The notes under the pieces were generated by a model. The model made no database searches, was not told the DNA's origin, and saw nothing but the letters and a program-made list of their open reading frames with translations. Positions 35,608 to 44,161 of a stretch of DNA of 64,000 bases are shown piece after piece. The DNA is from UBA4582 sp047629195. Lineage in GTDB: Bacteria; Pseudomonadota; Gammaproteobacteria; Pseudomonadales; Azotimanducaceae. Made by a program: the position numbers and the translations under genes. Within the stretch, counting starts at the first letter, position 1. Each line of letters opens with the position of its first letter. The stretch spans positions 1-64,000 of the forward strand of contig JBLHWY010000004.1 of the NCBI GenBank assembly GCA_047629195.1, written 5' to 3'.

Positions 35608-35634
35608 GAGTTTTCTCCTATGGATGACAGCAGA

Positions 35635-35666
35635 GACAGCCTACCAATCGGTAGGTAGGCTGTCAA
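35635..35666 (-). promoter_or_regulatory. TetR operator overlapping promoter of hydrolase-TetR operon
   Basis: A perfect inverted repeat GACAGCCTACC / GGTAGGCTGTC (35635-35645 and 35654-35664) with an 8-bp spacer, and a nested CTACC-AATC-GGTAG dyad. On the minus strand TTGACA (35666-35661) begins at its left side, so the palindrome fills the -35/-10 spacer, and the gene starts 27 bp downstream. CCTACC-N4-GGTAGG is a common TetR-type operator shape. Confidence 0.75.
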
Positions 35667-35788
35667 GACCTGGTCTTCTCCAATAGGTGAAAATGGGGGC
35701 AGGTTTGTTTGTTGGCAATGGCTCCTGTTTCGGTTCGAAAAATAAATCTGTCCCATATCTGTCGGCATATCTGTCGGATGTCGTTAGT

Positions 35789-36592
35789 CTAGCCCACGTC
35801 TGGCAGGGTTCTTCTTGACAGTGTTGTACCTGCCCGCCATGAAGTTTGCACCTCGTGCCAATAGGCAGCAATCGGCTCTTGCGGTGCTATAGAGAGTAAT
35901 TCCTCAACAGGGGAGTCGAAGTATTCCAATTCAAAGTCGCCTTTATAGCAACGACCCATCGCGCCGTCATAGCCGCTCATCGTGACCACTTCCGCAAGAC
36001 TATCTTCGCCGTTGGTTTCAATGGACGGATACCAGCGGTGGTGAACCATCGGTAGGCCATTGACGAACCCGGGTGCTTCAGCTTCTCCTGTGATCGTGAA
36101 TTTTCCAGTCGCGAGTCTTCTGTCATATGCGGCCAGTGTTGCGCCGAATATGCCGCCGGTCGCAAGCCTTGGTCCTGCTTTGCCCATGTTCACGGGTCTG
36201 CTCTGGTGAATTGACCCTATCTTCTTCGGATAACCCTGATGTTGCCCGCGCATCATTGCATAGTCTTTATCCACCCAGATAAACAGGCATCGAGTGTAAT
36301 GTTGACCTTTGTATTTGCAGCGTACAACGATGAACATCTCTTTGTATTGGCCCCTTATCGGGTCTAGTATCTCGTTGAAATCATCAGAACAACTTTGCCA
36401 GTCTGCCCAGATTGCAGCGACAGCTCCTGGATCTTCATCTGCAAGCTCGACGTCATCTGGCAACAGTGCACGAATGGCATCGACACTCGTGCGATACTCA
36501 AAGGTGATAAGCTCACCAGAATAGTGCCAGGGTACAGGTGGTAGAATGCCTGCTTTACCGGATTTCGTGCGGGGATAATAGAAATCAGACAT
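35789..36592 (-). CDS. Acetoacetate decarboxylase family protein
   Basis: A 267-aa protein of the ADC family. The Schiff-base lysine region is GYPKK (Lys123, with Lys124 lowering its pKa). The segment before it reads MMRGQHQ instead of the Gly-Arg-Glu-Glu of classical ADC, so it may be one of the ADC-like enzymes with aldolase, dehydratase or decarboxylase activity on other beta-keto acids. It has its own ribosome site (GAGGCA) and lies just upstream of the TetR-controlled operon, divergent from the FAH gene. Confidence 0.85.
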   Translation of the reverse strand: MSDFYYPRTKSGKAGILPPVPWHYSGELITFEYRTSVDAIRALLPDDVELADEDPGAVAAIWADWQSCSDDFNEILDPIRGQYKEMFIVVRCKYKGQHYTRCLFIWVDKDYAMMRGQHQGYPKKIGSIHQSRPVNMGKAGPRLATGGIFGATLAAYDRRLATGKFTITGEAEAPGFVNGLPMVHHRWYPSIETNGEDSLAEVVTMSGYDGAMGRCYKGDFELEYFDSPVEELLSIAPQEPIAAYWHEVQTSWRAGTTLSRRTLPDVG

Positions 36593-36822
36593 GATGCATT
36601 GCCTCTTGTTTTACAATTGTTGTTTAGCGGTGGTTGTTTAACGGTGCTTATTAAGCTGATCGTAGTGGTGATGTACTCATCAGGCAAGTAGTTTACATCC
36701 GTCCTGTGTATAGACCCGCTGTGTCTTCATGATTGACCGGAAAAGCTAAGTACAATTCTGAGTAATTGGCATAATTATTAACAATACACACATAAACCAA
36801 AGTTGATCTAAGAGAAACCATT

Positions 36823-37701
36823 ATGGAATACAGGAAAATACTATTAAATGGCTACCCCATATTGTGTGAGCGCCAAGGTGACCAGCTTGTCACGCGTGAT
36901 GGAAGGTCGGTTGGGATTGACGAAGCAGTGCATTTGCCGCCTGCAGAACCCACGAAGATAATTTGTGTTCATCTGAATTATCGCAGCCGGGTTGATGAGT
37001 TTATGACGAAGCTGCCTTCAGCGCCGACTTACTTCCAGAAGCCCGTGACGGCACTTAATACTCATAATGGTGATGTTGTTAGGCCGCAACGATGTAAATA
37101 CCTGAATTACGAGGGTGAAATTGCAATTATCATTGGCAAGCATTGCCGGAATATTTCCCATGAAGAAGCTGGCGACTATATCGCGGGGTACAGCGTATCC
37201 AACGACTACGGTCTGCACGATTTCAGGGATACAGATGCCGGTTCAATGCTACGAGTCAAAGGTTCTGACACGCTTTGCCCAATAGGACCTGGTCTGGTTT
37301 CGGGATGGGATTTTCACAACAAACGTATCCAAACCATCGTGAATGGCAAAGTAGTTCAGGACGGCAACACCAACGAGATGGAGTGGGATATGCACTATCT
37401 GGTTGCTGACATTGCCCGCAATATTACGCTTGTTCCTGGTGACGTGCTGTTGTCAGGCACGCCTGCCAACAGCCGACCGGTGCAACCTGGTGATTTGGTT
37501 GAAGTTGAGGTCGAAGGCCTAGGCAAACTTAGTAATCGTATCGTCGTGGGACCTACGCCCATCCGTGACGATATTGGTGCACAACCGACAGAAACTGAAG
37601 AAGTGATCTCAACAGCGATGGGCGGAGACTGGGAGCATCGTGGCAAACGAGCTGCTGGTGGCCAAGGCGCTGCATTTTATAAATCTGCTGTTGATGACTA
37701 A
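36823..37701 (+). CDS. Fumarylacetoacetate hydrolase (FAH) family protein
   Basis: A 292-aa FAH-fold enzyme. Metal-binding acidic residues appear in NYEGEIAIIIG (two Glu) and FRDTDAG (Asp), and LLSGTPANSRPVQPGDLVEVE is the family's C-terminal core. The closest functional types are HpaG-like isomerase/decarboxylase and acylpyruvate hydrolases, which process products of meta-cleavage. It is followed about 95 bp later by an MFS transporter on the same strand. Confidence 0.88.
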   Translation: MEYRKILLNGYPILCERQGDQLVTRDGRSVGIDEAVHLPPAEPTKIICVHLNYRSRVDEFMTKLPSAPTYFQKPVTALNTHNGDVVRPQRCKYLNYEGEIAIIIGKHCRNISHEEAGDYIAGYSVSNDYGLHDFRDTDAGSMLRVKGSDTLCPIGPGLVSGWDFHNKRIQTIVNGKVVQDGNTNEMEWDMHYLVADIARNITLVPGDVLLSGTPANSRPVQPGDLVEVEVEGLGKLSNRIVVGPTPIRDDIGAQPTETEEVISTAMGGDWEHRGKRAAGGQGAAFYKSAVDD

Positions 37702-37795
37702 CTTTAAAAAAGCGCTATTGCTTGGCTGTAGCTGAGCGAGCTTAAATCACAAGCAACTGGTTATGTCGCTCGACTAGAGGCTAAGGGAGCCAAAT

Positions 37796-38965
37796 GTGAG
37801 GCAACGCAGAATAGACTTAAACGGAACGAGCTCAATTCTCTCCGCTATCATTCTGGGTACCATTGGTGTGCTTTCATTTATTGTCCAGCCGGGCTTGGTT
37901 CAGGGGTTTGTTTCAGAGCTTGGCTTGGATGAGATTGCAGCAAACGATCTCGCCTTCGTTGAGATGTTGGGCGTTGCGATCGCGACCTATTTAGTTGCGT
38001 ACATTAATAATAAAGTTGATTGGCGGGTTATTGTTGCAGCCTCATTGGTTTTAGCTGCGATCGGTAACTTCGCTTCGGCCTTAATATCCGACCCGGCGCT
38101 ATTTCAAGTCGCACGATTTTTGACGGGTTTTGGTGAAGGTGGTGTTATTTCATTGAGTTTTACCATTATTGGCTTGACGGTTAAAACTGAAAGAAACCTT
38201 GCGCTTTACCTTGTGCTACTGCTGACCTACGGTGCGCTTGGTTTATGGGCGATGCCAGTTGCTTTCGATACGATTGGTCTAAAGGGTATTTTTGTCGTGT
38301 GGGGAGTGTTGACGTTGTGCGCGCTGATAACGACACGCTATTTACCTGAATCGGCAGAGGGCAGAGTCGAAGTCAGCCCAACGGCGGCTCAGGTAAGCCG
38401 GTTTATGCTGGTGGTCGCGCTATTGGCTGTCCTCGTTTACAACATGGCGGTTGGCATCGCATGGGCAAATCTATTTCTTATCGGTATGGAAATCCAGAAC
38501 GATGAGCAAGCGATAGCTAACGCGCTGTTGGCGGCGCAGTTTGTTGCGATATTTGGTGCTCTGATTCCCGTCTTTATGGAAGCCCGCTTTGGCCGTTGGA
38601 TGCCAACCATTGTTGGTATATTCGGTGGCGCTGCGTTTATTGCATTACTGCTGGATGAACCCACTTACTCAGTGTTTCTAATTTCAGTTTGCGGGTTTAA
38701 CTTCCTTTGGAATTTCTTCATGCCGTTTATGTTGAGTGCCGTAGGTGACATGGTAACAAAAGGAGAAATTATCTCGGTTGCCGTTGCTATGCAAATGACA
38801 GGTCTTGGTGCGGGTCCTTTCGTTGCTGCGCGGATTATGGAATCTGGCGGGGGTCATACAGCGATCGAACTGACAACCATTGGTATGATGATTGTCAGTT
38901 TCATTTTGTTAGCGATTTCTAAATTCGCTAGACGCAAGGCTTTGGCGCTAACAAATTCAAAATGA
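37796..38965 (+). CDS. MFS transporter
   Basis: A 389-aa protein with 12 predicted hydrophobic segments. The loop after helix 2 is shortened compared with the canonical GxxxDRxGRR motif of MFS. A GTG start has GGGAG at good spacing. It likely takes up or exports a small organic acid linked to the surrounding catabolic genes; it ends 6 bp from the convergent aldehyde dehydrogenase gene. Confidence 0.85.
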   Translation: MRQRRIDLNGTSSILSAIILGTIGVLSFIVQPGLVQGFVSELGLDEIAANDLAFVEMLGVAIATYLVAYINNKVDWRVIVAASLVLAAIGNFASALISDPALFQVARFLTGFGEGGVISLSFTIIGLTVKTERNLALYLVLLLTYGALGLWAMPVAFDTIGLKGIFVVWGVLTLCALITTRYLPESAEGRVEVSPTAAQVSRFMLVVALLAVLVYNMAVGIAWANLFLIGMEIQNDEQAIANALLAAQFVAIFGALIPVFMEARFGRWMPTIVGIFGGAAFIALLLDEPTYSVFLISVCGFNFLWNFFMPFMLSAVGDMVTKGEIISVAVAMQMTGLGAGPFVAARIMESGGGHTAIELTTIGMMIVSFILLAISKFARRKALALTNSK

Positions 38966-38971
38966 ATCTTG

Positions 38972-40432
38972 TCAGGAAACAGAGCCTTCCAGTATCTGAA
39001 GTGTCTTGAGGTCAGACTGAAACTCTAACGCGTAGTCTCCTCCTTCTCGGCCGAGGCCACTCATACCCATACCGCCGAAGGGGGCTGTGAGGTCGCGCAC
39101 GAGGAAAGTATTTATCCACACTGTACCTGCTCTTACAGCCCTGCCTACGCGTTCCGCCCGCTCAGCACTGCTGGTATAAACGATACCCGAGAGTCCGAAG
39201 CGCGTTGAGTTGGCGAGATTAATTCCTTCGTCTTCACCTTCAAATGTCTGGAAGGTCAGTACAGGACCAAAGACTTCGTTCTGTACAACTTCAGATTCAT
39301 TCGAGCTTGGTTTGATCAGTGTTGGCTCGTACCAGAGGCCACCGGGCTTGTGAAGCTTGCCGCCGCGAACGATCTCGTCTCCTGCTGCACGGGCGCGATC
39401 GACGAACCCCATTACCCGTTCAAGATGAACCGGGTGGATGATCGGAGAAATTGTGGTTGTCGTGTCTCTGCTATCGCCGAGTACGTGTTCGTCAGTGTAC
39501 TGATGGAACTTCGTGAGAAATGCTGCTTCGATACTCTTTTCTACAATGATTCTGGTACCGGCCATGCAAACCTGACCACTGTCATCATATTGACCCGCTG
39601 CCTTCTTTGCTGCGGCATCAATATCTGCGTCGGCAAAGACCAGCAAACATGATTTTCCGCCTAACTCGGCAGTAAAGGGGACAATGTTTTTTGCAGCTGC
39701 GGTGCCGATTTTTACTGCGGTAGGACCTGAACCCGTGAATGATATTCTGCGTACTCTTGGGTCCTCCACAAGTGGCGTGCCAACTTCTGCGCCAAACCCT
39801 TGAACAATGTTAAATACGCCAGGCGGTAGTCCGGCTTCTTTGATGAAATCACCCAGCAGTGATGCCGAAAGTGGTGACCATTCCGCGGGTTTCAAAATAA
39901 CGGTGTTACCCGCTGCTAGCGCTGGCGCGCACTTCCAAGTTGAAAGCATGAAAGGCGCGTTCCATGGGGTAATTATTACAGTGGGTCCAGCGGGCATACG
40001 AACCACACGGTTTGATGTGCCTTTTGAGGACCATACGCGTTCCTCATGTTCAGCTGCGATATCTGCATAGTTTCTAAAGTTTAGTGCTGCTCTGGCGATG
40101 ACGCGTAGCTTTAAACTCTCGTGTAACATTGCCATATCAAGACACTCGACCGCAGCGATATCATCGTTGTACTGCTCGATGACATCTGCGAGGCGATGCA
40201 AATGAACAGCGCGCTCGGCAGTTGATAGCGTCGCCCAGGCAGGAAATGCATTGTGTGCGGCAGTGACTGCTGCATCGGCTGTTGCTTTATCCCCACGAGC
40301 GACATTACCGAGTACCATGTCCCAGTCGAGCGGCGAGCGGCTTTCGAAAGTATGCTCCGAAGTCACTCGTTCATTATTGATAAAGTGATCACCTGAAACG
40401 GCGACACCGCCGACATCAAACCTATTCGTCAT
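38972..40432 (-). CDS. Aldehyde dehydrogenase
   Basis: A NAD(P)-dependent aldehyde dehydrogenase of about 486 aa: Asn158 (PWNAPF), Glu256 (FTAELGGK) and catalytic Cys289 (SGQVCMAG). It resembles HpaE-like semialdehyde dehydrogenases and related betaine-aldehyde-type enzymes. The frame is open to 40558, but those 42 residues overlap the glutamine-synthetase-like gene, so ATG 40432 (MTNRFDVGG) is chosen. It is the last gene of the AraC-P450-GS-ALDH operon and would oxidise an aldehyde generated after oxidation and ring opening or dealkylation. Confidence 0.9.
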   Translation of the reverse strand: MTNRFDVGGVAVSGDHFINNERVTSEHTFESRSPLDWDMVLGNVARGDKATADAAVTAAHNAFPAWATLSTAERAVHLHRLADVIEQYNDDIAAVECLDMAMLHESLKLRVIARAALNFRNYADIAAEHEERVWSSKGTSNRVVRMPAGPTVIITPWNAPFMLSTWKCAPALAAGNTVILKPAEWSPLSASLLGDFIKEAGLPPGVFNIVQGFGAEVGTPLVEDPRVRRISFTGSGPTAVKIGTAAAKNIVPFTAELGGKSCLLVFADADIDAAAKKAAGQYDDSGQVCMAGTRIIVEKSIEAAFLTKFHQYTDEHVLGDSRDTTTTISPIIHPVHLERVMGFVDRARAAGDEIVRGGKLHKPGGLWYEPTLIKPSSNESEVVQNEVFGPVLTFQTFEGEDEGINLANSTRFGLSGIVYTSSAERAERVGRAVRAGTVWINTFLVRDLTAPFGGMGMSGLGREGGDYALEFQSDLKTLQILEGSVS

Positions 40433-40463
40433 TTGTTGTTCCCATTCTTTTAGGAGAAGTTTT

Positions 40464-41774
40464 TTATATGAAAGGCGAGTAGTAATCGAATATTTCTTGT
40501 TTTGTCTTACCTTCCAGTTCAGCAATTTCTGCTCGTTTGATTGAAACATAGTTATCAATCATGTCTTTACTGATGGCGTTTACAAGTTCATCTGCTGCTT
40601 CAAGATGATCCAGTGACGTGCCAAGGTCTCTAGCGATATGTCGCTCAGTATTCACCGTATCGATGCCGTCACCAGTCTCGGCAGGAGTCAGTTCTACGTT
40701 GTTCACAAAACCGAGTCTGGCGGCCTGCAAAATGGCTGCGGCTGCGACATAAGGACTGACCGCGCAGTCTCCAACTCTGTGTTCGATTCTAGCTGCACTG
40801 CCAGTTTCTGCTGAAATTCTGACGGCGACGCCACGGTGATCATAGCCCCAGTTTGCCCAGTAGCCAGAGAGCTGGCCCGGCTGTAGGCGATCATAGGAGT
40901 TGGTAGTCGGGGCAAGTAAACCACCCAGTGCCTCATGGTATTTCAAGAGGCCGGCGATACAACCGCTTACCAGCGGGCTGAGTTGGTCCCTGTTGGTGTT
41001 ACCGTTCATCACGTTCTTGCCGTGACTATCATTGAAACTCAAATTGAGATGTAGCCCTGAACCGCTAAGGCCGGCAATTGGCATTGGCATAAATGAAAGC
41101 AGGTAACCCTTCTTATAGAGCACTTCCCGCGCCATGTTTCGGAATAGGAAAATATCATCCGCTGCTTTCAATGCATCAGCGAAGCGCATAGTAAGTTCGA
41201 ACTGAGGGGCATCGTATTCAGCATTGATCGATTCGATGGGTAAGTTACATTTTTGTGCAGTGGCCCAGATATCGTCGATAAGCCCTGCCGGATCGGTAAA
41301 AGGCCCTGTGCCGTAGACGAACGCGCCCGGTGTCTGGTATGGAATCCAGGCGCCGTTCTCATCGCGCTCGAATATATAAGCCTCTGTTTCGTAACCAATC
41401 ATTGGATCAAAGCCAAGATCTTGCCATTCGCGAATGGCTTTTTTGAGGACATTTCTACCACACAGCTCAGCAGGTTCACCATTTAATTCTAGATCGCAGA
41501 GTGCGATATGGGTATTGGGTTCCCATCCGGGGCGTAGGTCCTGAGGATCAAATACCATTTCAATATCAGGTAGTCCATCCGCAACACCTGCGCCTGGCGC
41601 GTTCACCATCGCCTTGCTGTAGGTAACGGCATAGGCACCTATACATAGCCGACTTTCGCCTTTTGCAGCGAAGCTCATTGGTATGTACTTCCCTCTAGCA
41701 AGATTTAATTGGTCTGCAAATAGAACTCGAACGCGGGAATAGGCGTCAGCCGAGTTAGTGTTATCGCTTGCCAT
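40464..41774 (-). CDS. Glutamine synthetase family protein
   Basis: A 436-aa enzyme of the glutamine synthetase superfamily, shorter than GlnA (about 470 aa). Recognisable active-site regions include GYETEAYIFE, NAEYDAPQFELTMRFADAL, GSGLHLNLSF and RIEHRVGDCAVSPYVAAAAILQAA (outlined). The adenylylation Tyr loop of GlnA is not apparent. Members beside catabolic genes are gamma-glutamyl-amine ligases (PuuA, IpuC, TdnQ, PipC-like), which activate amines with glutamate and ATP. The gene starts 6 bp after the P450 gene. Confidence 0.88.
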   Translation of the reverse strand: MASDNTNSADAYSRVRVLFADQLNLARGKYIPMSFAAKGESRLCIGAYAVTYSKAMVNAPGAGVADGLPDIEMVFDPQDLRPGWEPNTHIALCDLELNGEPAELCGRNVLKKAIREWQDLGFDPMIGYETEAYIFERDENGAWIPYQTPGAFVYGTGPFTDPAGLIDDIWATAQKCNLPIESINAEYDAPQFELTMRFADALKAADDIFLFRNMAREVLYKKGYLLSFMPMPIAGLSGSGLHLNLSFNDSHGKNVMNGNTNRDQLSPLVSGCIAGLLKYHEALGGLLAPTTNSYDRLQPGQLSGYWANWGYDHRGVAVRISAETGSAARIEHRVGDCAVSPYVAAAAILQAARLGFVNNVELTPAETGDGIDTVNTERHIARDLGTSLDHLEAADELVNAISKDMIDNYVSIKRAEIAELEGKTKQEIFDYYSPFI

Positions 41775-41780
41775 TCTTGC

Positions 41781-43055
41781 TTATCTCCTTGGAGTCATGC
41801 GTAGTGGTAATTTTTTAATACCGAGAATGAAATTAGAACGTAAGAACTCATGCTCAGCTGTCTGTTCTAGTGTTTCAACGCTGTTACCAACTTCTTCCAA
41901 CATGATACCGACTTCCATCTTCGCAAGGAACATTCCAAGGCAAACGTGTGGCCCACCCTGGCCAAAGCCAATATGTCGGTTGGGTTGTCTGTCAAGTTTT
42001 ACCTCATAGGGCTCGTCAAAAGCATCATGGTCGCGGTTGCCAGAAACGAACCATAGAATAACCTTGTCGCCTTCCTTAATTTGTTTGCCGCCGTACTCGA
42101 AGTCTTTAGTTGCAGTTCGGCGGAAATGGGTGGTCGGTGATGCCCATCTAACCATCTCGTCGGTGGCTTTTAGGATTTTGGCTTTGTCGGCTCCGCGCAT
42201 GTATTCAAGTAGCTGCGGTTGATTCGCGAGTGCTTGCAGCGATGCGGCGATACTATATCTAGTCGTATCGTTGCCTGCTGCAACCGCCAAGCAAAAGAAA
42301 TTTCGAAACTCGCCATCGGTGATCACTCTGCCATCTTTAGTTGGCTGAGTAATCATGTTCAGCACACCGTAGTCCTTGCCTTTTCTTATTTCCTTTAGTA
42401 TATCGTTAGCGTAGTCGAAAAGCTCTAGTGCTGCAGGAGATCGAAATGGCAAGAATCGATATTCGTTAGTGTCGACCTTGTCGACCACAAAATCTGTATA
42501 GTCGGGGTCGGAATTTGAAATGAGCGCGTCTCCCTTTTCAACCAACCAGTCACCATCGGATTCCGGCAGACCGAGAATTTGCCCGAGTATGCGCATCGGC
42601 AACTGTCTTGCGATAGCGTCCGTTGCGTCCAAATCGCCCATCGCTAATCCTTTGCCAATGAGTTCAGCAGTGATTTTTCTGATGGACCCTTCGAATTTGC
42701 CTACACTGACTCGAGAGAAGGCTGCATTGAACAACATTCTGAATTCTGTGTGTTCCGGTGGGTCTGTTTCCTGAAAAGTTCGACGAGCCTCATACTCTTC
42801 GGCAGACTGGTCTTCCATTCGGATGCCGCGTGCTGAAGATAAAGTCGAGGTTTCTTTGTTTAGCTCTCGAATGTCTGCGTGTCTTGTGATGGACCAGAAG
42901 CCTTTACCGTCCTTCTCCTGCGTCCATGAAACTGGTGCTTCACGTCTCATTCTTTCAAACGTCGCATCTGGCGCGCCGTTGTTATAGGCATCAAATGACG
43001 TAAGGTCTACGTGGTTATCGGTTGATCGTGAAAACGGAAATCTCCATTCGGTCAT
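41781..43055 (-). CDS. Cytochrome P450
   Basis: A 424-aa bacterial soluble P450. The haem-thiolate loop is FGQGGPHVCLG with Cys372; I-helix AGNDTTR (260-266) supplies the oxygen-activating Thr; ExxR is E300-R303; DPPEHTEFR is the C-helix region. The GGPH variant before Cys is common in the CYP125/142-like and related bacterial groups acting on steroid or terpenoid side chains, but this alone does not fix a substrate. No ferredoxin or ferredoxin reductase is adjacent. It begins inside the end of the AraC gene (ATGA). Confidence 0.92.
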   Translation of the reverse strand: MTEWRFPFSRSTDNHVDLTSFDAYNNGAPDATFERMRREAPVSWTQEKDGKGFWSITRHADIRELNKETSTLSSARGIRMEDQSAEEYEARRTFQETDPPEHTEFRMLFNAAFSRVSVGKFEGSIRKITAELIGKGLAMGDLDATDAIARQLPMRILGQILGLPESDGDWLVEKGDALISNSDPDYTDFVVDKVDTNEYRFLPFRSPAALELFDYANDILKEIRKGKDYGVLNMITQPTKDGRVITDGEFRNFFCLAVAAGNDTTRYSIAASLQALANQPQLLEYMRGADKAKILKATDEMVRWASPTTHFRRTATKDFEYGGKQIKEGDKVILWFVSGNRDHDAFDEPYEVKLDRQPNRHIGFGQGGPHVCLGMFLAKMEVGIMLEEVGNSVETLEQTAEHEFLRSNFILGIKKLPLRMTPRR

Positions 43056-44071
43056 TTTCTATACTCCTCTCTAAACTCTTCTCTAAATGCTCTCGGCGAA
43101 ACGCCTGCCCAACGGGTAAATGCTCGGGAAAAAGTAGAATGTTCTGTGTACCCTAACTTTATTGCCATTTCTGAAAGCGAAATGTTGTCGCGAGTACGCA
43201 GGTCTAATGCCGCAGACTGCATGCGGCACAAATCCAGAAGCCCCTGAAACGATTGGCCCTCAGTCGATAGTCTGCGTCTTAATGTTCTGCTGGATAGTCC
43301 TAGGGCTTTGGCAATATGAGTTTGACTTACGCTCCCTTGCGTCATGCGTGAAAAAATTAGCAAACGGGTTCGTTGGCTCATCGGAGTGATACGTTCCTTT
43401 TTTGTCAATTGCGCGGAAAGTAAGTTAATCGCTTCTGGTTCATAGGTATGAGGCATTGCAAATTGAGCGTCAAGATATTTCGCAGGAAAGCGAATGGCAT
43501 TCGTATTACCTCCGTGAATGACCGGAGCCTGAACAATTTTCGCTAGATTTAAATTTCCAACACTGGATTCGGCTTCTACGCCCAGTTGAACCTGCGCCCA
43601 GGCATCCGGGCTTGCTGCTTTAATCATGCGTGCATTCAGTCCGAGTTTGTAAACGGCATCAACGTTTCTCGGCCATATCGTAGGATCCTGAATCTTGTAG
43701 CACAGCATTGCCCATTGGTCGTTGCGTTCTAGCGTTAAGCTGCTGCCATCCTGTAACAATGGGAAGAACTTGCAACTCCAATTCAGCGCTGCGCCCAGGG
43801 TTTTGCAGCCGCGGATCGCCTCATCCACTGGTGATGACTCAGTCACTATGGCAGTGGTGCCAACTTTCCATGCTAGCGCCGCTGCCTTTTTCGGAGCGAT
43901 CTTTTCAAGCGTGCAGATATAGTCGCCAAGTCTCAGGTGGCTATCGCTGATCGACAGTATGCGCGTGATATGACTAATGGCATCCTCGATGTCGGCCGAA
44001 GGAGGGTATTTACGGGCCAAAACTGAGTGCCAGTTGTGTAGGGCGGATGATCCCACGAGTAATTCAGTCAT
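43052..44071 (-). CDS. AraC family transcriptional regulator
   Basis: A 339-aa regulator of the ToxT/OruR-like 'Arabinose_bd' kind with an N-terminal sensing domain and two C-terminal helix-turn-helix motifs (QTHIAKALGLSSRTLRRRLSTEG; SLSEMAIKLGYTEHSTFSRAFTRWAG, outlined). It is the first gene of the P450-GS-ALDH operon, so it probably autoregulates the operon in response to the substrate. It is divergent from a second AraC-type gene across 90 bp. Confidence 0.88.
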   Translation of the reverse strand: MTELLVGSSALHNWHSVLARKYPPSADIEDAISHITRILSISDSHLRLGDYICTLEKIAPKKAAALAWKVGTTAIVTESSPVDEAIRGCKTLGAALNWSCKFFPLLQDGSSLTLERNDQWAMLCYKIQDPTIWPRNVDAVYKLGLNARMIKAASPDAWAQVQLGVEAESSVGNLNLAKIVQAPVIHGGNTNAIRFPAKYLDAQFAMPHTYEPEAINLLSAQLTKKERITPMSQRTRLLIFSRMTQGSVSQTHIAKALGLSSRTLRRRLSTEGQSFQGLLDLCRMQSAALDLRTRDNISLSEMAIKLGYTEHSTFSRAFTRWAGVSPRAFREEFREEYRK

Positions 44072-44125
44072 AAAGCTAGAGTTTTATTATTTTTATTGAG
44101 GTTAGAGCTTCAGATTGCTATTCAC

Positions 44126-44152
44126 TTGTCTATAATCGTCAATTATTTGTCC
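44126..44152. promoter_or_regulatory. Divergent AraC-AraC promoter region with direct repeats
   Basis: TATAAT (44131-44136) is placed about 25 bp before the plus-strand gene start. It is flanked by direct repeats TTGTC (44126-44130 and 44147-44151), 21 bp apart or two helical turns, a spacing AraC proteins favour. No -35 match exists, as expected for an activated promoter. Confidence 0.35.
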
Positions 44153-44161
44153 TAAATAGTC

